The notes under the pieces are model-generated. The model searched no databases and was not told the origin of the DNA. It saw only the letters and a list, made by a program, of their open reading frames with translations. A stretch of 23,957 bases of DNA, taken from Methanobacteriota archaeon. Lineage in GTDB: Archaea; Halobacteriota; Halobacteria; Halobacteriales; Halalkalicoccaceae. The stretch covers positions 1-23,957 of the forward strand of contig JADFQH010000005.1 of the NCBI GenBank assembly GCA_022561895.1, written 5' to 3'. Shown one piece after another: positions 13,042 through 19,905 of the stretch (position 1 is its first letter; the number at the start of each line of letters is the position of its first letter). Both the position numbers and the translations under genes were made by a program.

Positions 13042-13716
13042 ATGACTAAAACTCACATCGATAGAAGCGAGACGGAGCGAGCGAACAGAGCGACGATGAA
13101 CCGGCGGCGGTTCCTTGCGGCGACTGGCGCGGCTGGCGCGGGAATTACGGCCACCTCAATGACCCCGCGCTACTCTCCTGTCGGTAGGGCGAGGGCTGAC
13201 GATGATCCATGCTCGCCGGATACATGGAGCGCAATCCGCTATCTCTATGCCAGCCTCCAGTGCATTTTTTCTGGGGCTGATGAACTGGTGAGAATGGGAG
13301 ATGTTGAAGAAATGACCCGAACGAACCTACATCGTAGCGTCTTCCGAACGATGGATACGATGGTTCGCACTCAAGAGGGCTGGTTTTCGGAAACTCTCAA
13401 TTATACTCAGCCAGAAGATCCACACACATCCCCTCTCTCTAATGCGGTTTGGTCAGTCATCAATCGATCTATCTTCGAAGGGATTCAAAACGGCGATTCC
13501 GCGACTTCAATAGAAGATTCTACACGATCTGAAGCAGACGATTACCTTACCGAAGTTATGGACAGATATGTTCAACAGGCACATGAAAATCTTGGAGATA
13601 TTTATTATATGTGGCTTATCTTCGGAAGCGAAGATGGCGAGGGAGATTACATTGAAGATGGAGAAGAATTTGACGGGGATTACTCTATCGATATTAGCGA
13701 CGAAAACAACGGATAA
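13042..13716 (+). CDS. VP4-like spike, N-terminal part ending at an in-frame TAA
   Basis: From ATG at 13042, preceded by TCTGGTGA five bases upstream, the protein begins MTKTHIDRSETERANRATMN. A twin-arginine-type signal follows (RRRFLAATGAAGAGITATSM, about residues 20-39) and an export region ending near GRARADDDPCSP. The mature part (to residue 224) is mixed alpha/beta with one visible Cys pair (PCSP and LQCIF) and an acidic end (EDGEGDYIEDGEEFDGDYSIDISDENNG). TAA at 13714-13716 stops it, but the same frame is open on the other side to 14931. Without the TAA the spike would be 629 residues. The part from about 13210 is AT-richer than the surrounding operon. Confidence 0.75.
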   Translation: MTKTHIDRSETERANRATMNRRRFLAATGAAGAGITATSMTPRYSPVGRARADDDPCSPDTWSAIRYLYASLQCIFSGADELVRMGDVEEMTRTNLHRSVFRTMDTMVRTQEGWFSETLNYTQPEDPHTSPLSNAVWSVINRSIFEGIQNGDSATSIEDSTRSEADDYLTEVMDRYVQQAHENLGDIYYMWLIFGSEDGEGDYIEDGEEFDGDYSIDISDENNG

Positions 13717-13767
13717 GCGGATAATAACCTAAAAATTGAGGACGTTCTCATCCATTCTGGTGAAGTT

Positions 13768-14931
13768 GTGAATCTCCAATATGCAAGAATTAACTCTTTC
13801 GATCTAACTTATCCAAACGGGGATACAACCCAGAGCTACTTCCTTCATAATACTTATAGTCTGTCAGACGGTACCGTTAGAAATCCTACATACTCATATT
13901 ATCCTGAAAGAGTTTACGATCCAGAGCATTACCAAATAGCAGAAAGTCCAATTCCCCATGTCGCTACAAGTCCCTCTGGCTCAGAAACGGACGATTTCTT
14001 CCGTATGGAAGAATGGCAAGGAATATTCGGAGCGATCGAAGACATTAGATCCGACTATGCTGAAGAACTTTTAGGATACGTCTTTGAAATGATTGATCTA
14101 TACGACGCGGGCGAAATCGACGGTGTTGACCTAATCGACGCTCCAACCGTTATGCAAGAGTTTGGAGACGCTGACGGATTGACTCGTTCAACAGCGGAAC
14201 TCGTCTCTCTCGGCTACGCTGGAGCCGCCGATCTTGACCACCAAGTGACGATCGATTACGAGGGCCGTACCTACCAAGGGCAGCTATACCTCGATTGGGA
14301 TTTCTCCACCCTCGCACCCGCTGAGTACGATCAGGACGGCGAGACGTTAACCCTCTACCACGTTTCGGAGGGGGCGGAGTACACCGTCGAGACGGACGAC
14401 TCGGAGACGTTCGCCTACGACGATTTCTCTTTCGAGGACGACGACCTTGGAGACGACGACCGCCACGAGGGGACTGTCTCCCTCAGTAGTTCGGACGATG
14501 TTGAGGATATTACGGTAGACGCCGAAGGTTCGATCCGCTCGTATCTCCCCGTTGGTTCGTCTATCGACTCGGACGATTACAGCAGCGGGATCTTCGCCCG
14601 GATCAACTCAGACGGTAATGTGACTCGTCAGTCCATGTCGGGCGACTGGGAGTTAGAGGAGGTGATCGATGGAGATGGCAAGCAATTGGACTACCTTGCG
14701 CTTCGAGGCTACAACACGGTGAGCCGCGACCCGGCTCTCTCGCTCGATGAGCAACGCGAGAGAGCGCGCAACCGGGACGACGACCTTGATTCTCTATCAA
14801 CCGGAGGAGGCGGCGGTGGCTTCCTCCCCTCTCTCGAAGGGATCGGCGCGGCTGGCGTGGCAGCCATTGCCGGGATCGGATTTGTCGCGTACAAAGCCCT
14901 CCAAAACCATCCCGCGAACAGGCTCCGATAA
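13768..14931 (+). CDS. VP4-like spike, C-terminal part with membrane anchor
   Basis: The sequence after the TAA continues in the same frame (ADNNLKIEDVLIHSGEVVNLQYARIN). The first usable start is GTG at 13768, preceded by TCTGGTGA four bases upstream, the same ribosome-binding motif as at the spike start. The 387-residue part has beta-rich acidic sequence, a Gly-rich linker (TGGGGGGFLP) and a C-terminal hydrophobic helix (GAAGVAAIAGIGFVAYKALQ) with a basic tail, as in pleolipovirus spike anchors. As a separate protein it would lack an export signal. It may be made by re-initiation, readthrough, or not at all; sequencing error is the other option. Confidence 0.7.
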   Translation: MNLQYARINSFDLTYPNGDTTQSYFLHNTYSLSDGTVRNPTYSYYPERVYDPEHYQIAESPIPHVATSPSGSETDDFFRMEEWQGIFGAIEDIRSDYAEELLGYVFEMIDLYDAGEIDGVDLIDAPTVMQEFGDADGLTRSTAELVSLGYAGAADLDHQVTIDYEGRTYQGQLYLDWDFSTLAPAEYDQDGETLTLYHVSEGAEYTVETDDSETFAYDDFSFEDDDLGDDDRHEGTVSLSSSDDVEDITVDAEGSIRSYLPVGSSIDSDDYSSGIFARINSDGNVTRQSMSGDWELEEVIDGDGKQLDYLALRGYNTVSRDPALSLDEQRERARNRDDDLDSLSTGGGGGGFLPSLEGIGAAGVAAIAGIGFVAYKALQNHPANRLR

Positions 14932-14933
14932 CC

Positions 14934-15494
14934 ATGTCCCGACTTTTCGCTTTGCTCTTAGCCGTAGTGCTGACTGTCTCCCTCGTGCCCATCGGTGCGG
15001 TCGCCGACACCGACAACGAATCAGCGATGAACAGCACTGTCGAAGAATCAGGAGACGACTACCTCGAAGAGATCGACCCGACCCTTCGGCTCACCGATTG
15101 GGACTACCAAGACGGCGAGTTCGTTCTTCGATTCGACTCTGACCGCTCGAACTCGGTGACGATCTCCGAAGCCGCACAGTTCGATGAGGGCGCGGGACAG
15201 ATGGCGATCCGACAGGAGAACCTGCCGCGCGGTGAATTCACTGTAACGATCTCGGTTCCCGAACGCGCGGGTGAGGCCGGTGTGGTCATCACAACGAGCG
15301 CGTCGATCAACGCCGGGCATGGAACCTACGTCAGCACGGGCCAATCCGACGACAGCCGGGACCCGTTCGCTCGAACATCCAGCACGGCGGGCTGGCTGGG
15401 TGGTGCGGGGACCGTCACCTTCATGACGCTGTTCGCTGCACGTCGCTGGCTGCACGCTGAGGGCGACGAACCCGAGTCGGGGTGGAACCTATGA
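14934..15494 (+). CDS. Secreted, C-terminally anchored virion-associated protein (ORF6-like)
   Basis: This 186-residue protein has a Sec-type signal (MSRLFALLLAVVLTVSLVPIGAVAD), an acidic beta-rich domain (about residues 25-140: LRLTDWDYQDGEFVLRFDSD and the following VTIS repeats) and a C-terminal hydrophobic segment (GWLGGAGTVTFMTLFAARRW). It starts two bases after the spike stop. In pleolipoviruses a conserved gene of this position and topology follows the spike and is of unknown function. It may assist spike placement or envelope assembly; that is inference. Its stop overlaps the next start as ATGA. Confidence 0.75.
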   Translation: MSRLFALLLAVVLTVSLVPIGAVADTDNESAMNSTVEESGDDYLEEIDPTLRLTDWDYQDGEFVLRFDSDRSNSVTISEAAQFDEGAGQMAIRQENLPRGEFTVTISVPERAGEAGVVITTSASINAGHGTYVSTGQSDDSRDPFARTSSTAGWLGGAGTVTFMTLFAARRWLHAEGDEPESGWNL

Positions 15495-16291
15495 ACCCGC
15501 CCGCTCTGACGTTCGCAAACCGTTGGGATCGTCTGACGTACCTGCTGGCCGAGTACAAGATCCCGCTATGCGTGGTCGCAGTCGCGGGGATCATCGCCTA
15601 CGCGCACTATCAGCCAGCACTCCCAACCCCGCCCGAACACGTCGTTGATTTCGCAATTGCGGCGGGTATCCTCTCGCTCCCCTCCTACGCCTTCGGGCGT
15701 TGGCTCGCGCGAAAGCTCCACGCTCGAAACATGGTCAAGGTCATAGTTGCGGACGCCGGGACGGACGAACGGGTTGAACCGCTCTTGGTCCCGCCACAGA
15801 TCTGGACAGAGCGAGAGACGGAGGGACCGCCCGCCTACCGGATGGATGACGACACATGGCTTGTGACCGATTTCGATTGGTTGGAGGACGTAGAGCAGCT
15901 GCGCGTTCGTGGCTGCTGGAAAGAGGTTGCGTCCCCGGTTGAGGTGTGGAAAGCCGAAACGCGCGTCGATACGATCTTTGACGAACTCGTGAACACAGCG
16001 ATGAAGTACACTGCTCAGAAGTCCCAAGTCGCCGCTGCTGGCGTCCAGATCCACGATAACACCGCAATGGAGTACATGGAGATCGACGAGACGGGCAAAC
16101 TCCCCGATGGGGCCGCCGTCACCGAAGTAGTCCGAGATCTCGAAAACAAGCTCGATGATGTGATCGATCTCCCCTCGCTAGAGGATGACCTCGAAAACGA
16201 CTCGGACGGCGACCGAATCGACGAACCCGACGCTATGACTATGACCGACATGCCGCCGGAAGCGGCCACTGACGGAGGTATCGAGCGATGA
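15491..16291 (+). CDS. Two-helix membrane protein (ORF7-like)
   Basis: The 266-residue product begins at ATG 15491 (MNPPALTFANRWDRLTYLLA), chosen because it overlaps the upstream stop as ATGA; a GTG three codons earlier is possible. Two hydrophobic segments occur near residues 28-45 (IPLCVVAVAGIIAYAHY) and 55-75 (VVDFAIAAGILSLPSYAFGRW). A soluble domain of about 190 residues follows, with an acidic end (DDLENDSDGDRIDEPDAM). Position and topology correspond to the conserved gene between the spike region and the NTPase in pleolipoviruses, function unknown. Its stop overlaps the NTPase start. Confidence 0.75.
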   Translation: MNPPALTFANRWDRLTYLLAEYKIPLCVVAVAGIIAYAHYQPALPTPPEHVVDFAIAAGILSLPSYAFGRWLARKLHARNMVKVIVADAGTDERVEPLLVPPQIWTERETEGPPAYRMDDDTWLVTDFDWLEDVEQLRVRGCWKEVASPVEVWKAETRVDTIFDELVNTAMKYTAQKSQVAAAGVQIHDNTAMEYMEIDETGKLPDGAAVTEVVRDLENKLDDVIDLPSLEDDLENDSDGDRIDEPDAMTMTDMPPEAATDGGIER

Positions 16292-17403
16292 GCGACGGAA
16301 GCGAGTGGGTCTACGGTGAGGCCCGCGAGTGGCAGCAAGGACGCCACAAAAAGACGAATCGGTCGGTCTACGCTCACGGTGGCGAACTCGGGCACAGTCG
16401 GATCCGAAAGGGAATGACACGGATGCAGGCCGCCTACGACCGGCTGGCACGGCGCGACGAACTCCCCGAGGAGATGCCCGCGACCTTCGAGGACACCCAG
16501 ACCGCCCAGCAGTTGCGCCATATCGAAGGAACGGAAACCTACAGTCGAGCCGTGCTTAACGGCGATGCGGGGACAATCCGTCACATGGTCGGGTCGCCGG
16601 ACGCACAGGCCGATATTAGCGGGCTTCATGCGATCGATACGCTCGAATCGATCGTCGGAAGGCCGGCGTTCATGGCCTATCAGTGGGCCGAGCCGGGAAG
16701 CGGAAAAACGAACTTTGCGCTCCTACTCGCGCAACTCTACAAGCGCGCCCACCCCGAGGCCGAAATCGGGACCAACATCCGGTCGCTGAAAGAGAAAGAT
16801 TTCTGGATCAAATCCTACGGCCACCTCGAAGAGTGGATGCACGGAGACGCTGAGGCCGCCTTAGAGGGGAACGCAACCCCGAAGCTCATGATCTTCGACG
16901 AAGCGTCGAGCCACGCTTCAGGCCGCGGTGCGGACGGCTACGAGACCGCCAGCAAGTTGGGGCCGATGCTCTATAAGATTCGGAAGTATGGCGGCTCACT
17001 CATCATAATCGGCCACGACGGGAAAGACGTTCACCCCGCTGTTCGCGAACTCGCAACGGCGATTCACAAGACGGGGCTTCAGTCGGCGACGTTCTTCGAC
17101 ACGGTAGAGAACCGGAAGGGGAAGGGCGAGATCATGTCGATAGAGGGGATTCCCGAGACGGACTGGCGGTACAACGACAAGGAGCCAACGAACTGGTCGT
17201 GGACCGGCGGCACTCAGACGGAGGACGACCTCGAAGCCGAAGCCGAGCAGATCGCTCAGGAAATCGCCGCGTCAAAAACGAAAACGGAAAGGCGCGAAAT
17301 GGCTCAGAGATGGCGAAATCAGGGGTATAGCTACCCTGAGATCGCTTCGCTACTTGATGTATCGCAATCGACGGCTCACAGGTGGTGCAATGCGGAAAGC
17401 TAA
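16288..17403 (+). CDS. VP8-like P-loop NTPase with C-terminal HTH
   Basis: This 371-residue protein has Walker A EPGSGKTN at residues 135-142 and Walker B LMIFDEAS at 200-207, then an arginine-containing region and a C-terminal helix-turn-helix (about residues 344-368: YSYPEIASLLDVSQSTAHRW). The order matches the putative NTPase (VP8) that closes the conserved pleolipovirus gene block. Its role there is unproven; DNA handling during assembly or replication is suggested by the HTH. It starts in the ATGA overlap with the previous gene. The 3' end overlaps a micro-ORF starting at 17390. Confidence 0.85.
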   Translation: MSDGSEWVYGEAREWQQGRHKKTNRSVYAHGGELGHSRIRKGMTRMQAAYDRLARRDELPEEMPATFEDTQTAQQLRHIEGTETYSRAVLNGDAGTIRHMVGSPDAQADISGLHAIDTLESIVGRPAFMAYQWAEPGSGKTNFALLLAQLYKRAHPEAEIGTNIRSLKEKDFWIKSYGHLEEWMHGDAEAALEGNATPKLMIFDEASSHASGRGADGYETASKLGPMLYKIRKYGGSLIIIGHDGKDVHPAVRELATAIHKTGLQSATFFDTVENRKGKGEIMSIEGIPETDWRYNDKEPTNWSWTGGTQTEDDLEAEAEQIAQEIAASKTKTERREMAQRWRNQGYSYPEIASLLDVSQSTAHRWCNAES

Positions 17404-17554
17404 TCAACAGACGGCGGGCTTTCCGCCCATCAGCTGCCCCCACTATAGAGAACGACCGCGAGGGAGGATGATCGATATGACCTATGACCGGCGTTCTGGA
17501 ATAGGGGGGAGATCATTTCAAATGACGCGCGGGGCGCGAGAGGTGAGCGCGTGA
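17390..17554 (+). CDS. Micro-ORF overlapping the NTPase gene end
   Basis: The 54-codon frame starts at ATG 17390 inside the end of the NTPase gene (MRKANQQTAGFPPISCPHYR) and ends at TGA 17554, which overlaps the GTG of the next micro-ORF. An internal start at 17468 (MIDMTYDRRSGIGG) is also possible. The protein is basic and without recognised domain. The overlap on both sides is the main argument that it is translated. Confidence 0.35.
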   Translation: MRKANQQTAGFPPISCPHYRERPRGRMIDMTYDRRSGIGGRSFQMTRGAREVSA

Positions 17555-17631
17555 TCGAGCTTGCGATCGGTGGCGCAGTGATCCTGTCGCTGGTATCTCT
17601 TGACCTCGCCCGTCGACGGTGGTTCGCGTGA
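17551..17631 (+). CDS. 26-residue single-helix membrane micro-protein
   Basis: GTG at 17551 opens MIELAIGGAVILSLVSLDLA, then RRRWFA and TGA at 17629-17631. A hydrophobic helix is followed by a strongly basic tail, the pattern of a real small membrane protein. Both ends overlap neighbours by the GTGA signature (17551-17554 and 17628-17631), which gives a chain of coupled starts from the NTPase to the nuclease. Confidence 0.55.
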   Translation: MIELAIGGAVILSLVSLDLARRRWFA

Positions 17632-18008
17632 ATCGCTCGAGGAAGGCGAACCACTACGGGACTGTCTGCGAACGTCGAGCAGCCAAGCAGTACGGCCTTG
17701 ACCTTGACCGGGCGAGCTGGCACGACGCGCGCTTTCAGAACGGAACGCCGGTCGAGATCAAATCGGCGATGTATCGACGAGCGGACGGCTCACCGGGACG
17801 CTTTCGAGTCTTTCGCAAGTACCATGACCGGCTCCGTGCAGCTGGCGGCTGGTATGCGTTTGTGGTCTATCAGCCGCGAGGGACGGGCCTTCAGGTGCGA
17901 CAGATGAAGATGACTCGGGCGGATCGACTGCCGCTGTCAGCGTGGTACGGAGCGGGCGGCCACCGCGACTCGGAACAGACGAAGCTCGCGATCGAGGACG
18001 TCTTTTGA
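17628..18008 (+). CDS. PD-(D/E)XK-like nuclease
   Basis: The 126-residue basic protein is read from GTG at 17628 (MNRSRKANHYGTVCERRAAK); a GTG three codons earlier is possible. Residues about 9-18 (HYGTVCERRA) supply the conserved N-terminal Glu helix. ASWHDARFQNGTPVEIKSAM contains Asp...Glu-X-Lys, the core of PD-(D/E)XK folds such as archaeal Holliday-junction resolvases and restriction-like nucleases. A helix and GGWYAFVVYQPRG strand follow. It could process replication or recombination intermediates of the viral DNA. It ends the rightward operon, about 130 bp before the CTAG palindrome. Confidence 0.65.
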   Translation: MNRSRKANHYGTVCERRAAKQYGLDLDRASWHDARFQNGTPVEIKSAMYRRADGSPGRFRVFRKYHDRLRAAGGWYAFVVYQPRGTGLQVRQMKMTRADRLPLSAWYGAGGHRDSEQTKLAIEDVF

Positions 18009-18299
18009 TTTTGCAGGGTGGTTTCGAAGGCTTTCACCCCTGATTCGAGACGGTGAAACCCGGCTCCAGACGACTCTGGATAGGGTGAGAGTACAGAATC
18101 ACCTCATTCGATCCCTGTTCTGGCAGCGCCGTCAGGCCCAAACTAGCTAGCTATGTCGCTCGCTCCGCTCGCTACTAGCTAGCTAGTAGTAGTTTCTCCC
18201 TAGATACCTCTAGTCTACCCCTGCTTTCAGCGCGGTCGTGTTCGGTCCTAGACTGGTTCCCGGTTGGGGCTGGATCGTTCTGACACCGATACCTTCGAT
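18009..18299. other. Non-coding region with CTAG-rich palindrome (candidate origin)
   Basis: This region lies between convergent operons. A 12-bp perfect inverted repeat, ACTAGCTAGCTA (18142-18153) and TAGCTAGCTAGT (18176-18187), encloses a 22-nt loop with repeated GCTCGC-like units. CTAG occurs at nine places between 18143 and 18302, although the tetramer is normally rare in haloarchaeal DNA. The motif GCCCA, known to precede single-strand interruptions in betapleolipovirus genomes, lies at 18136-18140 just before the palindrome. TAGTAGTAGTTTCT after the stem could also act in termination. Confidence 0.6.
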
Positions 18300-18977
18300 C
18301 TAGCTGACGGCACTGTCAGCGCCTCCATGACGTTCTCGAAACACCTCCCGCGATCGTTCTTTCCAGTCTTTCGGAACGAACATCCGCCACTCTCCGTCCT
18401 TCTTCTTCAGCTTCACAACGTCTCTCGTGAGGGTTTTCGAGAGATCCATCACCCGCTTCACGATCTTCGATTCAATTCGCGTATCGGAGTAATCGGATTC
18501 GTGAGCCTGAAGGACGCGCCGCATTTCGCCAGCTGTGACGAGCCGACCACCACTGGCTGACCGCGAGTAGTCGCTCAGGTCCTTCCAGAAAAAGCGCGTG
18601 CGGCGCTGGGTGGGTTCAAGGACCTCTGAAGCGATGTGCTCAGGCGTTCGCACGAGATCGTAGATCGGCGGGTCTTCGGGTTCCGTGTCTACGGTCTCTC
18701 CTTCTTCGGGGTCAGATAGTGATTTGTCGATTCGAGTATGTAGGCCGCTAATGTTAGTGTAGAGGTCTGTATGAACCTGTTCTATCCGATTCCACAGCTG
18801 CTGGATATGGGCGACCGCCGCGTCTGCCTTCTGCTCGGCGTCTTTGCGCTTCTCGCGTTCCTCTTCGAGTTCGGATTCCAACTCTTCGATTCTCTCTTGC
18901 TGCTCCCTGTTTTCAGCTTCGAGCCGGTCAACCCGGTCGGCGAGATCGGTAACGATCTCTCGTAGATCGTTACTCAT
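18300..18977 (-). CDS. Coiled-coil protein with conserved C-terminal domain
   Basis: Of 225 residues, about 1-75 form a long charged coiled coil (LADRVDRLEAENREQQERIEELESELEEEREKRKDAEQ). After an acidic linker, residues about 105-215 form a globular basic domain with TRFFWKDLSDYSRSASGGRLVTAGEMRRVLQA, SKIVKRVMDLSKTL and WRMFVPKDWKERSREVFRERHGG. The RLVTAGEMRRVLQA and MFVPKDW parts suggest a winged-helix DNA-binding fold, but I do not recognise the family. It is the second gene of the leftward operon, starting inside the J-domain gene end (8-nt overlap). Beside the candidate origin, it is a reasonable replication or partition candidate. Confidence 0.6.
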   Translation of the reverse strand: MSNDLREIVTDLADRVDRLEAENREQQERIEELESELEEEREKRKDAEQKADAAVAHIQQLWNRIEQVHTDLYTNISGLHTRIDKSLSDPEEGETVDTEPEDPPIYDLVRTPEHIASEVLEPTQRRTRFFWKDLSDYSRSASGGRLVTAGEMRRVLQAHESDYSDTRIESKIVKRVMDLSKTLTRDVVKLKKKDGEWRMFVPKDWKERSREVFRERHGGADSAVS

Positions 18978-19575
18978 CGAGTATCACCTCCTTGGCGTCA
19001 TGAACTCGCTGAAGTTCCTCAGCAGATCCGCCCCGATCCGGGTGGGTCTCCTTTACCCTCTTCTGCCACGCCTTCTTTACCTCTACCGGGGAAGCATCTG
19101 GTCCAACTCCAAGGGTTTCATGGGCAGGTGGCCCAGTAGAGACTGCATCGTTGCCGCTTGGAAGACGGAGTTTTTGATACTCGTTTTCAGCGGTGACGGT
19201 CCCGCGCTGTTCCTGCATCCGTGTCTCATGCAGGTAATGAAAGAGGTCTTGAGCGTTGTCACGCGGATTGTCCCATCGATCGCACGCAGCAGCCATCTGA
19301 TCGCCCTCTTTCGTGAAATAGACAACAGCACCGGGATCTTCGAAACTCGCGTTCGCGTAAGGTTTGTTTGGGTTCTGCTTTTGATGGACCGCGCCACTGT
19401 CGAGTTGAACGTCAGTTACTCCGTCCCATGTCGCCAGCTCGTCGAGGATGTTCTGAAACGCTTGTGATCGAGTGACGCGAAAGTTACCGGGGTACGGCTC
19501 TCTCTCACTCTGCGGTGTTCGCGGGAACGCACTGGGCCAGTCGATATACTCGGATTGATCGCTCACTCCGACCAC
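18970..19575 (-). CDS. J-domain protein of viral/element type
   Basis: This 201-residue protein has an N-terminal domain (about 1-135: SEYIDWPSAFPRTPQSEREP, then AFQNILDELATWDGVTDVQL, NPNKPYANASFEDPGAVVYF and AAACDRWDNPRDNAQDLFHY). The C-terminal J domain (about 145-200) has the HPD motif in KETHPDRGGSAEELQRVHDA. J domains stimulate DnaK/Hsp70 ATPases; the N-terminal part is a module I recall beside J domains in haloarchaeal elements. The start is a GTG, at 19575 or a few codons later. It is the first gene after the tRNA side of the provirus, under the promoter in the att repeat. Remodelling of a replication complex by host DnaK is a plausible role. Confidence 0.85.
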   Translation of the reverse strand: MVGVSDQSEYIDWPSAFPRTPQSEREPYPGNFRVTRSQAFQNILDELATWDGVTDVQLDSGAVHQKQNPNKPYANASFEDPGAVVYFTKEGDQMAAACDRWDNPRDNAQDLFHYLHETRMQEQRGTVTAENEYQKLRLPSGNDAVSTGPPAHETLGVGPDASPVEVKKAWQKRVKETHPDRGGSAEELQRVHDAKEVILDE

Positions 19576-19604
19576 CCCCGACCGTACTCGATAGCCTCTG
19601 CTGA

Positions 19605-19678
19605 TGGTGTGGTACTGTTCTCGAAAACAGGCAATTCTGTCCGCTTTACTTTTAAGTCGTATGGGGTCGGAGGGATTT
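19605..19678. repeat. attR: 74-bp direct repeat overlapping tRNA-Trp
   Basis: It is identical to 8338-8411. Bases 19662-19678 are the last 17 positions of tRNA-Trp (minus strand), so the provirus restores the tRNA 3' end on integration. The remaining bases belong to the element side and hold the leftward promoter. Confidence 0.9.
19615..19656 (-). promoter_or_regulatory. Leftward promoter and palindrome inside the att repeat
   Basis: On the minus strand CTTAAAAG (19649-19656) is a TATA-like element 7 bp past the tRNA end. CTGTTCTCGAAAACAG (19615-19630), palindromic except for its one off-centre base pair, lies where transcription would start. It is about 40 bp before the J-domain gene and a good operator candidate. 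An alternative is that it serves as a tRNA terminator hairpin. Confidence 0.55.
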
Positions 19679-19865
19679 GAACCCCCGATCGACTGATATC
19701 TCCGGTCGCGTCTCGGTACTCCAGAGGGTCGTCATCACGGCGCGATGATCAGTCGGCCGCTCAGTATATCAGTCTGGAGTTTCGTCACCGAACGCGCATA
19801 CTGCCACCGTAGCGACAGTACATACCTCTGGAGTCAGTCGCCATGCCGGGCTTGGCCACGACCCC
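19662..19865 (-). tRNA. trnW: tRNA-Trp(CCA) with intron
   Basis: Read on the minus strand, 19865-19859 (GGGGTCG) pairs with 19669-19663 (CGACCCC), with discriminator A at 19662 and no encoded CCA tail. D-arm, anticodon stem ACTGA/TCAGT, anticodon CCA at 19831-19829, and T-arm GGGTTCAAATCC are all present. An intron of about 130 nt lies after position 37 (roughly 19827-19698; the ends can slide a few bases), as known for haloarchaeal tRNA-Trp, whose intron carries C/D-box guide elements. The gene is complete despite serving as the integration site for two elements. Confidence 0.95.
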
Positions 19866-19905
19866 GTGCTCATGGGTACGCCCAAATGCCCTAAAGGGGT
19901 TTCGA

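Larger units (their letters stand above)
8338..19678. mobile_element. Pleolipovirus-type provirus integrated in tRNA-Trp
   Basis: Exact 74-bp repeats are offset by 11,267 bp, with an integrase just inside the left copy and an intact tRNA-Trp reconstituted by the right copy. The rightward operon 12612-17403 follows the pleolipovirus order: VP3-like small membrane protein, VP4-like spike, two membrane-linked proteins, VP8-like NTPase. The unit length is within the known pleolipovirus range (roughly 7-17 kb). There are no capsid, terminase or portal genes, as expected for membrane-vesicle virions. Integration through a SNJ2-type integrase into a tRNA is known for the group (SNJ2 uses tRNA-Met). 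Confidence 0.85.

Noticed and set aside
18844..19467. 207-codon plus-strand frame
   Set aside because: Antisense to the J-domain and coiled-coil genes, which have the HPD motif and heptads.
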